From Owenia fusiformis (taxonomy: Eukaryota > Annelida > Polychaeta > Sabellida > Oweniidae): a stretch of 64,000 nt of DNA. This document shows, one piece after another, positions 55,152 through 64,000 of this stretch (positions are counted from its first letter, which is position 1; each line of letters opens with the position of its first letter). The DNA lies in NCBI GenBank assembly GCA_903813345.2, contig CAIIXF020000002.1, positions 33,372,109-33,436,108 of the forward strand. The letters are read 5' to 3'. The translations under genes were made by a program, and so were the position numbers. The notes below the pieces were generated by a model. It was not told the origin of the DNA. It made no database searches and was given only the letters and a program-made list of their open reading frames with translations.

Positions 55152-56886
55152 CACGGTGTTATAGCATGACAGATACGACAAGGCAATTGGCCAAATTTTG
55201 CGGTAACGATAACAAAAAATGGCGGACGGGAAAGACAGCATGTCCTCTTTTTCGCCTGTAGGCAAGATTCACAGATAAGCTTTCCTTTTCAACTAGTTCC
55301 ATTCGGTGATGCATATGTGAATGGTTTTAAAGATTGAGTTAAATCTGTCGTGTGGTCTACAAGAAGCAGAATATAAGCTGTAAACCTACCCAGCTGAGAT
55401 TTCGAAGTTCATAATTTTTAGTCCTTTTTCGTGTTTTCTCAGTATATGTGCCTCATAGCCACTCAAAATACTAACTGTACGTAAACTGTGCATAAACAAG
55501 CCATAAAATGACAAATGCAGAACAGAAATGTGGTAAATATTGTAGATAATAAGGTTTCAATCGCAAGGTCGTTAGACAGATACGTATGTATTGCATGCTT
55601 TTTTATGGACAGCAACGCATTGTATTAGTTTTACATTAGATGTTAGCGGACGGTTACATGCAAGTTCCTGTCAAGTCAAGGTCCCTAGATGGATAGCTCT
55701 CTATGTGTGAACTGCCTATATTTGTTTTCAGGACTCGCAAGAGACGCTCTTGCTTGAGCCTCTATAGGGCAAGGAAAAATAGCGAAAGCCAATGAAAGTG
55801 AAAATGATTGTAATGAAGAGGCAAAGGAAGAAATTAGTAACAACGAACAGGCGACGGAAGAAAACAACTCCAAATTAATTGATGATGTCATAAGTGACAT
55901 TAGACATATATTACCATTATTACAAATCATATTCAGCTGTTTATGTCACCATCTTCATAATAGTACAATAACGTCATTTCTGCGGGCAATATGAAATATT
56001 GGACCAAGGGCCGCAGGCCCAAGGTCCAATATTTCACTATTTTGCCCGCAGAAATGACGTTATTACCATTATTACCACCGTTAATGCCCAGGGCTGAAAT
56101 AGCAAATTTGAAATAGAAAATCTTACGCACTGAACGATATCACTTTTCCCGGGAAACATAGCCGGGCGAATAATATCATTATTGCCCGACTAAAGTCATT
56201 AACGCCCGACACAATATTGCTCACGTCAATATAGCAATTTAAATGCCTTCTCAACTAGTACTAAAACCCATAGAACAGGCCCTGCAAGGTGGTAATAATA
56301 CGATTTCATCTATTATAGCTTACAAAACTCAAATCCGGTTGAAAAACATTTCAATTTTGGATCACAAGCGATATGAAATGATTCGGTTTTACATATATGA
56401 ACGAGGTTCGCGTAACTGTCTATCAATTTTTGGCGTATCCGCAAATTCAAAATACATTATTATGGCTTGAGTAGAACATATTAAGTGGTTTACAATGCTT
56501 AATTGGCTTTGCATGATCGTATGTAGGTTACATTTATATACACCAAGGTTGTTGCGCAATGTAGAGCATGTCCTAACGAAGAAAAGAAACAAATTACTAA
56601 ATTTTATGAAGTTTTGAATTTCAAACTCGACAGTTTTTCGCTTATTTCATGTTATCCATGGGCATCGATTTGCAAAGACTGCGTTCAAAATAAACATTAC
56701 TGAATGCATCACCGAATGCGACGCTTACATAAATCTTTCATGCTTTTATTGATACGCAGTAGTAGAACATAATGCACCTACCTTAGCTTTCTGTTTCATC
56801 GTGGCCATTTTATTGGATAAATCAGTGATCGTATACGACTAACCTCGTTTTCAGAGGTGGCGTATCTGTCATGCTATAACACCGTG
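55152..56886. mobile_element. Transib-like non-autonomous element (CACGGTG ends, 5-bp TSD)
   Basis: A perfect 26-bp terminal inverted repeat starting CACGGTGTTATAGCATGACA, flanked on both sides by ACTGA (55,147-55,151 and 56,887-56,891). A 5-bp duplication together with a CAC-x-x-TG heptamer is characteristic of Transib/ProtoRAG elements, the relatives of RAG recombination signals. Inside are an ATG in good context at 55,219 (MADGKDSMSSF), an acceptor-like TTTGTTTTCAG before 55,732, and a 100-bp palindrome at 55,966-56,067. No transposase motif was recognised, so the superfamily call rests on the ends. Confidence 0.6.
55966..56067. repeat. 100-bp near-perfect palindrome
   Basis: AATAACGTCATTTCTGCGGG at 55,970 pairs with CCCGCAGAAATGACGTTATT ending near 56,065. 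The centre is at GGGCCGCAGGCCC, with CCAATATTT around it. Confidence 0.8.
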
Positions 56887-57064
56887 ACTGAGCTATATCT
56901 AACTACGAGAAATAGAATTTTGGCTGTAATTCCAATTAGTCAAGGACGAGCAATAGGCCCTCCTTTATTGATTATATTCACTTAACGTTTTCATCTTGAA
57001 TTATAAAATTCCCTAAGTTTTCGAAAATAAAGAAGCCTTGTGGAAAACCAATAATGTGCAAAAT

Positions 57065-57136
57065 AGCTCCACCGGGGCTCGATCCCGGGACCTTTCGCGT
57101 GTTAAGCGAACGTGATAACCACTACACTATGGAGCG
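57065..57136 (-). tRNA. tRNA-Val(AAC)
   Basis: On the minus strand, GCTCCATAGTGTAGTGGTTA, then an anticodon arm with loop TTAACAC (anticodon AAC) closed by TTCGC/GCGAA, then a T arm CCGGGATCGAGCCCCGG. The body matches animal tRNA-Val almost base for base. The acceptor stem pairs over six positions, with one mismatch at the first pair. A TTTT run follows within a few bases. The T loop has ATCGA where TTCGA is usual, so some drift is possible. Confidence 0.8.
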
Positions 57137-57509
57137 ATGTCTGACATACAGCTCAAAACAATGAATAGCCTAATGAAGAAGTAATTATAAATAAATGTTT
57201 TTTCTAACGGTTCAGTGAGGAGAACAGGTTTGAAAGTATTTTAGACGTTTTTTTTATTTTGATATATAGTAATAGTAGGTTTGAAACTGAGTTAGAATTT
57301 GTTTATCAATGACGTATTATTTAGCTGGGCTATAATTGGTTCTGGTTTCAAGCCAACATGTTTTTGATCATGACCTTTATATCCTTATAACGGACCGATA
57401 CAGTTCACTAAATGTGACGTATTTGATATTCATTTTAACTTTTCGTATTAAAGTTGGACTCAATTCAACACCATGTCCATGGATAACAACAGCACAACTT
57501 ATACATGTA

Positions 57510-57729
57510 GCAGGCCCGTAGCCAGGGGGGGGGGGTCGCAGGGTTCGGGCGAACCGCCCCCCCCCCTGGCCAAAAATTCTTTCAAAATCATGAAGTTTTT
57601 TACCATTTTGAGCACTTGTCTAGTGATTTTAGCCTAATTTGGGCCAAAATTGTCAAATGTGAACCCCCCCCTGGAAATTTTTGAAAATTGAACCCCCCCC
57701 CCCTTGGCAAATCCTGGCTACGGGCCTGT
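57510..57729. mobile_element. GGCCCGTAGCCAGG-type MITE
   Basis: CAGGCCCGTAGCCAGG at the left and CCTGGCTACGGGCCTG at the right, with C/G homopolymers (9-10 bases) inside. This terminus is common in invertebrate genomes as a small non-autonomous repeat. Confidence 0.75.
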
Positions 57730-57796
57730 GTAGAGCCAAATTTGAAAATTTATAACGGCGTTCTTAAACGGTGATAGCATGCCTTCGGGAATCTAG

Positions 57797-57832
57797 TGGT
57801 GGTGGTGGTGGTTGTTGTTGTTGTTGTTGTTG
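57797..57832. repeat. (TGG)n(TTG)n microsatellite
   Basis: Uninterrupted GGT/TTG trinucleotide run. Confidence 0.9.
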
Positions 57833-57874
57833 TTTATCCGAAGCTGTATACACCAACATTATTGTTCTTCAATA

Positions 57875-58252
57875 AATTTTCAATAAATTTCCTCAAATAA
57901 GCTAATACATTCATCCAGGTTGTCACATCAATGGCTTATAATCATCTATGGTTACTTCAACAGGCAAAGTGAAGTCAAAAATCAATGGTCAATCAAACAT
58001 CCCATGTACACTGTAGCAAATCGACTAAGTTCTTTAGATAGCAGAAAACGTCTAAGTTTGGTAGTTCCTCAAAACAACAAAGTCTTGTAATTAGCAAAAC
58101 GACTAAGTTTTGTAGTTAGCAAAATGACTAAGTTTTGCAGTTCCAATATTTCCTCAAATAAGCCAATACATTCATCCAGGTTGTCACATCAATGGCTTAT
58201 AATCATCTATGGTTACTTCATCAGGCTAAGTGAAGTCAATAGTCAATGGTCA
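57875..58252. repeat. Direct duplication, ~105 bp
   Basis: TTTCCTCAAATAAGCTAATA to the AGTGAAGTC end at 57,884-57,976 recurs at 58,149-58,238 with few changes, separated by short AACGACTAAGTTTTG-type repeats. Confidence 0.8.
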
Positions 58253-58274
58253 GTCATTCCATGCAGCAAAACTT

Positions 58275-58560
58275 AGATTTTACGGGAGTTATACCAGAAA
58301 ACGGGAGATTTTCCGGGAGTTATACCAAGAATGCGGGAGATTTTACGGGAGTTATACCAGAATACGGGAGATTTTAGCAAAAATACGGGAGATTTTACGG
58401 CCATATTTTTAAAAAGTGTTACGGGAGATTTAAGTAGAAATACGGTACGGGAGTTTACGGGAGTTTTTACGGGAGAAAACGGTACTGGAGTTTGGTATTT
58501 TTACGGAAAAACAAAAAATTTACGGGAGATTCCCGTAAAAAACGGAAGGTTGGCAAGTCT
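58275..58560. repeat. ACGGGAG minisatellite, locus 2
   Basis: Same composite as 53,540-53,890, including the terminal GGTTGGCAAGTCTG, with fewer units. Confidence 0.9.
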
Positions 58561-58712
58561 GCTTTACTTTATATAGAAATGCAAGATACTTTTTTGAGAG
58601 AGAGTGGTCTGAAATATGCTCTAATAAGTTGTTTAATATTGATTGAATATCAGTTGAACTGGAGTTTAATCCAAGCATTCAGATTATTGCAAATTAATCC
58701 ATGTAATCTAAT

Positions 58713-59544
58713 CACAGGCTGGTATCGAAAGATTTGTCCGCTGTGACGGAGCATGCTATTTTTCATAAAAACACTAAGAATGCTTCACGATTTATTTTTT
58801 AACTCATATGTTTTGTTATTTCAAAGATAATTACTTACTCCATGCAATGGATATATCATTTGCGTGTAACCTTCACTACTGTTTGAAGTCCAATAACGCT
58901 AGGAGTAAAATCTATTGAAAACGGCGCCAGAGTATCAAATTCTAAAATGAACCATTTCTTTTTTAACTTTTTAATGGCATGATATAGTGACACGATAACA
59001 TTAACATATATTTTCAGCATATCTCTGAATGTATTAATGAGATATTAATGCATTGGGTCTTTTTAATTCTTTTGTAAAAAAATAATATTAATATTTTTTG
59101 TCCGCTGTGACGGAGCATTTTCACAGTTCACATTTGCAACTGCTCCGTCACAGCGGACAAAAAAATTAAACATTATTTTTTATAAAAGAATTAAAAAGAC
59201 CAAATACATCAACATCTCATTTATACCTTCATAGTTATGCTGAAACCATGTGTAAATATTATCGTGTCACTATATCGTGCCATTAGAAAGTTAAACAAGA
59301 AATGGTACATTTTGAAGGATGATACTCCGGCGCCATTTTCAATAGCTTTTCTTCCCAGCGCAATTGGACTTCAAACAGAAGTGAAAGTTACCCGCAAATG
59401 ATATATCCATTGCATGGAGTAAGTAATTTTGTATGGTATAACGAAAGACATGAGTTAAAAAATAAATCGTGAAGTATTCTTAGTGTTTTTATGAAAAATA
59501 GCATGCTCCGTCACAGCGGACAAATATTTCGATACCAGCCTGTG
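58713..59544. mobile_element. 832-bp palindromic MITE with four TGTCCGCTGTGACGGAGCA motifs
   Basis: CACAGGCTGGTATCGAAAGA at the left pairs with its inverse at the right end. TGTCCGCTGTGACGGAGCA or its inverse occurs at both outer ends (58,735; 59,505) and on both sides of the centre (59,100; 59,142). Arms are about 370-400 bp with moderate divergence. Non-coding. Confidence 0.85.
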
Positions 59545-59739
59545 CTAATATCATGTCAAACAAAAGGTTGATGTCAATGGTTAATGTCAAAATCTAATGA
59601 GAATGTCGAATTGAGAAGTGCTTGATTGAATTGGATGATCAGATATCTCACTTAGAATCCATATTCATGCTTCAGAAAATTAATCTTTGGAAAGGTGTTT
59701 ACTGAAAGAGTACTGTTACTATCACGCCGGTGATCGTAC

Positions 59740-60155
59740 AAAATGGTTGGAGGGGGGGGTAGTCGATTTCTGCAAGAAAACTCAACTTATTTGGAAGATC
59801 TATATTTTCAAGAGAAAATTTACAACTGAATTGCCAAATGAATAGGCGCAGTGCATGGCAAAATATGTTAGGTCTTCTAGTATTTTTTTTAAACTGATAC
59901 CCTTCTAAGATATGAGATCTATTAAAAAAGGCGCATCATCACCAACGTGCAAAAGTCAATGTTTTTGCTCTAAATCAGGCAAAAATGATCTACACGACCT
60001 GTAATGAATAGGTACCTAAAACATATTTTGCAATGCACTGCGCCTATTCATTTGGCAATTCAGTTGTAAATTTACTCTTGAAAAAATAAAACTCCCAAAT
60101 TTGTTGAGTTTTCTTGCAGAAATCACCTACTCCCCCTCCATCCTTTTTGATGCCT
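59740..60155. mobile_element. ~415-bp inverted-repeat element
   Basis: 59,745-59,870 (with CTGAATTGCCAAATGAATAG and GCGCAGTGCATGGCAAAATA) is mirrored at 60,020-60,150. Centre near 59,945. Non-coding. Confidence 0.75.
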
Positions 60156-60240
60156 GTCAAGTCTGGATTTAATAGGGAGCAATCCCTATTTTTGATGCTT
60201 AGTTCACACCAAAGGCGCTTTGATGGCGCTTTAAAGCACA

Positions 60241-62300
60241 GTGTTTGCTGAATTAGCAAATTCCATCATAGTGCAAGATCAACTCAAATGATGATTTTGC
60301 TTTTTAGTTACAATACAAAAAAGATTTGACAATTGAATGGTATAATTTATCATGTAACGAAATATATGTTTTCATTGAATGTTGAGTTGCTGTTTATCTC
60401 AAATAAAAACATTTTGAAGGCTCTTTTTCAAGGAAAATATTATATGCTATCTTGTCATTTTTACCGAAATACAAACATTTTACGGAAGATTCTAGTAAAA
60501 ACGACATAGCCCAGTGAGTTGTTGAATGTGGCTAAATTGTAATACATTCTTACTTCTCCCTTGACATAACCTTAACGTAAAAAGAAAATGAGGTAATAAA
60601 TAATCGAATGAACCCTACCTTCCAATCGTAGTTCTTGTACGTCTTGATTCTTCTTACATTGGGAATTTAATGAACTGCATTTAATCGCAGATCATCATTG
60701 CAACTCAAATAACAATAACAATACCCGGCATCATATAGCATTAAATGATGACAGCTCATTTCAATGACTAGATTGGCACATTATTATATCCAGCAAGGAA
60801 ATGCCTTCTTTATTTTTTTATTTTACTTGTTTGCTTGAATAAACTAGGATCGGCATAAGATTGAAAATTGTTAACTATGAACAAAACTTTTTGCGACCCA
60901 ATCGTAATTTACGACGGTTCCAAAAACCTCCCTGGCGCATTAGAAAAAATATGTATCATATTGCCACATCAGGGTACACTTGCGATCTGATTTTTTATTA
61001 ATTTTTTTGCCCAAGCTGTAGGTGCGTGTGGTGGCCCCATCATCTTTACACATTACCCAACTCGTGTTCAAAGGGATCTGGATATTCAAGCAATCTATGT
61101 GGCCATTTATCTTTTTATAAATCGTACCTTCGATGTTCCGACATTTTGTTACCAAAACGAACCGTTTCGGTAACCAGCGTAATCGAGTGGATCACCAGTG
61201 AGCCACGCTACAATTTACCGTTTTATATATTTACTGTTTAAATTACACATGTCATTTTCTTAAATTCACCATGTATCCCTCAGACGACTATTAAGTGGCA
61301 TTGGTTTTACTGCAATTCTTTTTACGACTAAATCATCTCCATCGTCATATTGCAGTCAGATCTGTGACATTCCATACACAACTTTCACTTTACAATCACA
61401 AATCATGTGTCAAGTCGTGCAATAACATGACTTTACGAACGCAAAGGGTGGATTATTTTTGATTGAAAAGTAGGTAGGTGTAGTTTTATTATTTGGTAGT
61501 AGAATGTTTTGTAGAGTTCTCTTACAGAGTTCTCTTCTATAAATTGTAAACAAAGTCAATATTTCACCCGGTATTTATTCGTCGATTCAATACCTAGTCT
61601 GTGTTTCGTTTAATGCACCGGTAGTAGGAAATGAAGTGACGATCCGCACCGTCCGCACACGATATCCGCACCGCACAAAATATTACCTACTTTTGAACCA
61701 ATTCAATACCCAGTGTTGTATATTATATATTTTTAACGTGCACAATACGAAAATGTGCCGCATCGATCTTATTTGCACATCAAGATCTCTTACATTATAT
61801 TGTTTCAGACAAAAGGCATGTACATGATGGATGTGAATTTAGCCGTTCACCCTGTGAAAAACGCAATACAGCCGGAGGCCCCTAATGGTACCCTAGATAC
61901 TGTCGTGTCCAACTTGATTTCATCAATACAAATAAGCCATCAAGTCGATATGGTCTACGTATATTTAAAATATCAGCCATCGGCGCGCCCAACCTTTTGC
62001 CTTGGGTAGGAATCATAATTCCTACGTGTAGCATGAGCCAAATCATATACGATCGTCCTACAGTATCTCAATGGTCAAGCAGCATATCTGGTTGAATATA
62101 GGTCACTGGTCATACTGCATTCTTGGGCCTGATGTTTGTAAGTCCGGAGTAGATCCGATTACTTTGTGACTAGATGTCATGGGGTGAAGTCAGATCCTGT
62201 CACTGTTAATGTTTCGCCACATGGTAAAGCATTAGGTCCAAACCAAACATCTGAGACCATCTAATCTTATGGAAAGATATTGGCCTGTCACTTATCTGGT
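60241..62300. other. No secure gene; one weak exon candidate
   Basis: Mostly AT-rich with short ORFs. At 61,810-62,009 an open + strand frame follows a good acceptor (ATATTGTTTCAG), but no partner exon was found. Confidence 0.4.
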
Positions 62301-62307
62301 CCAGTCC

Positions 62308-62356
62308 CTGCAATAAACATAATAAATATAATAAACATAATAAATATAATAAATAT
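62308..62356. repeat. AATAAACAT/AATAAATAT microsatellite
   Basis: Alternating ATAATAAACAT and ATAATAAATAT units. Confidence 0.85.
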
Positions 62357-62559
62357 AAAACTTGATGAATTATTGTGCTATTTACGTGGTATCTAAGATT
62401 TTACAGAATTCCTTTTAGTCGGGCGTTTTTAAGTGAAACTGTGCATGAGTTATAGGTATTTCTTTTAAGTTGGAGATTCGCCTATTTAATTTTGCCTAGT
62501 CTATTTATATACATTTGCTACACCCGCTGCAGTCTCAATATCTACATTACCCATAAGCG

Positions 62560-62775
62560 AGGACACTTCATTGGTCCAAATTCCAATCGTCCGAATCCAT
62601 ATAGTCCGAATCCCTATAGTCGGAATCCCAAGCGCCCGAATCCCATTGGTCCGAAACCCAATGAAATTCGGACTATCGGGATTCGGAGGGGACCAATGGT
62701 ATTCGGACGATTGGGATTCGGACAAATGGAGACAAATGGAATTCGGACAAATGGGATTCGGATGGACGGTTTCAT
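62560..62775. repeat. ATTCGGAC-type interspersed short repeat in the C1GALT1-like intron
   Basis: About fifteen occurrences of CCGAATCCC or ATTCGGAC with 6-12 bp linkers. The first half is in one orientation and the second half in the other, so the block can fold on itself. It starts a few bases inside the intron after the donor at 62,784. Confidence 0.85.
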
Positions 62776-62784
62776 AGTACTTAC

Positions 62785-64000
62785 ATATGTTGCATTGTAT
62801 TTATCATACTCGTTGTACCAGTCTGGGAACCAGCCCAGAATGGCATGAACCGGAGCAAAACAATGGAATCTACTTCGTCCCGTACTATCTCGAGAATCTC
62901 CAATTTTTACACCTAGTTTTGATAAACAGTTTGCAGTTTCAATATCCTCTTCTGCATTCTCAATCATCCTACAAGTACTATGCAAACCCTCTTCTGCATA
63001 CCTCCTCAGGGCTTCCTTGCTGATCACGTACCCTGCCCCGCCACTTAGGTATCCACCCGGGAGATATGGTACAAAATGATGACCATACATGACAGGTTCT
63101 GATGAGTTCTTGTCTTTTAGGAAGTATCTCAAATTGTCAACAAGGACGAAAGTGTCGTCATCAGCCTTCATAAACCAATCAAAATCATTGAAATGATTCT
63201 CATAGATGTAAGTCATTGCTGCTCGGACTTTCAGAACGAGCACTGAGTATTTATCCGACACATTTAAACCTATTGCGCCATATGTGTTGTTGTCCGTTGA
63301 ACTAAATATCAAGAATTTATCGCATCTTTCCCCCCATGTGTTGTTCACTGCCCAGGCTTTGTGGAGAGAGTCGGGGAATGATGGCACCCAACAGAGCACC
63401 CGTGGGCTTCTAGGTGAGTATGCAGGATCTAAAAGTATGTCATGCAATTAATTCAAGTTACATTTAAAGTAAATTCGAGTTTGGCAAGTTATCAATAGAC
63501 TTTATTTTTGAACTACCCCATGCCTAGCAGCTTGGCCCAAAGTGTGATACAGCTTGAACACCAAAATTGAACGATCTCGCCTTTTATCGTTATCATTTAA
63601 ATCATAGTGTATATTCAAAAAAATTATGCCAAACTACTTCTCAAGAATGAAATATTTGAATGGTAAATAATAAATCCAACTTGCATATATATAAATATTT
63701 TAAGTGATAGACTTTTTAGATGATCCTGATGGCTTTTGTTGAATCAAAAAGACTTGTTTTTGGTCATAATTATGAATTGATAGTTTACACTAACATACAC
63801 TGTTTGAGACAAAATTAGCAATATGTTAAGATCTGCTCTTAAACTCTAAGAATGACATCGTAACCAAAGAGTACGAGATTGGATCTGTTATATGTACGAA
63901 TCACAAACCATTGGAGTTAATTCCATCATTGGTCCCTTCTTCAATTCTCATCTTGGTCGTGGCTTTTATATATCCCGAATTGTCCTCTTCTTTGACCACT
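62785..64000 (-). CDS. C1GALT1: C1GALT1-like core 1 beta-1,3-galactosyltransferase, two exons (partial)
   Basis: A Golgi type II enzyme that adds galactose to GalNAc-Ser/Thr to make core 1 O-glycans. The main exon, 63,428 down to 62,785 (acceptor TACTTTTAG, donor GTAAGT), starts at the conserved RVLCWV and has TWGERCDKFLIFSS, WFMKADDDTFV (the GT31 DDD metal site), GGYLSGGAGYVISKEALRR, EDIETANCL and GDSRDSTGRSRFHCF. All are T-synthase hallmarks. A second exon ends at 63,909 (donor GTTTGT) and runs off the window. It encodes a hydrophilic stem (GYIKATTKMRIEEG) and its phase joins exactly, giving a Gly/Asp-type junction codon. The N-terminal membrane anchor and the C-terminal exon (normally with SFHYV) are outside what can be seen. 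Confidence 0.88.

Noticed and set aside
55219-55930. Two-exon gene starting MADGKDSMSSF and continuing in an acidic frame near 55,790
   Set aside because: Donor candidate (GTAGGC) is weak and the acidic segment is separated from the acceptor at 55,732 by an in-frame stop; not a supportable gene model.
61810-62009. Possible plus-strand exon after TATTGTTTCAG
   Set aside because: Good acceptor and open frame, but no recognisable family, no partner exon and no clear donor; kept only as a note.
62492-62848. 118-residue open frame on the plus strand
   Set aside because: Created by the ATTCGGAC repeat and antisense to the C1GALT1-like exon.

Overview
The window looks like nuclear DNA of a marine invertebrate, most likely a lophotrochozoan such as a bivalve, though hemichordate or amphioxus cannot be excluded. 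The reasons are AT-rich DNA, intron-containing animal genes (N4BP2-like, C1GALT1-like, a somatomedin-B receptor-like ectodomain), and a dense mix of Polinton/Maverick, DIRS-type, LINE, mariner and foldback elements. The species call is inference; the gene calls rest on motifs and splice sites read directly.

Layout. 1-2.2 kb (-): exons of small single-pass membrane proteins. 3.8-15 kb: a graveyard of a Polinton-type DNA polymerase B (N-terminal zinc fingers and RGSSYIP motif at 3.8-4.6 kb; a ~180-bp satellite made from another PolB segment at 5.1-6.9 kb), DIRS-like RNase H fragments (6.9-7.4 and 9.0-9.7 kb), a 1.4-kb element between them, a 400-bp palindrome, and a 3.7-kb foldback element containing a palindromic mariner remnant. 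16.8-23.6 kb: a mariner element split by a 5.7-kb insertion with CTAG-rich ends and a 62-bp minisatellite. 24.2-25.9 kb (-): a decayed Polinton-type integrase with an upstream pseudogene and a promoter-like block of three perfect NFI-type palindromes next to a TATA box. 26.4-32.4 kb (+): the 3' part of an N4BP2-like gene (CUE, DUF1771 and Smr domains) whose Smr intron holds about ten tandem copies of the preceding exon. 32.6-35.2 kb: a 5'-truncated LINE and inverted repeats. 36.0-37.6 kb (-): a somatomedin-B ectodomain protein. 38.4-41.5 kb and 50.4-52.4 kb: MITEs and an AAAGCG-rich foldback.

41,487-50,349 is the centrepiece: an 8,863-bp Polinton-like virus-derived element with 883-bp terminal inverted repeats, AG/CT ends and a 6-bp target duplication (ATCAGG). 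On the + strand it has integrase (frameshifted), a minor-capsid-like protein, a basic protein, a major capsid-like protein, an adenain-type protease, an FtsK/HerA-type packaging ATPase and two small basic proteins. No PolB is present. On the - strand it carries a tRNA-Pro-like gene with its own T-run terminator and an apparently undescribed two-exon gene for a 97-residue membrane glycoprotein. The + genes would supply capsid building, protein maturation, DNA packaging and integration; replication must come from elsewhere.

52.5-62.8 kb is repeat-rich: ACGGGAG minisatellites at two loci, a Transib-like element (CACGGTG ends, 5-bp duplication), long palindromes, a tRNA-Val and other MITEs. The end of the window (62,785-64,000, -) holds two exons of a C1GALT1-like glycosyltransferase.
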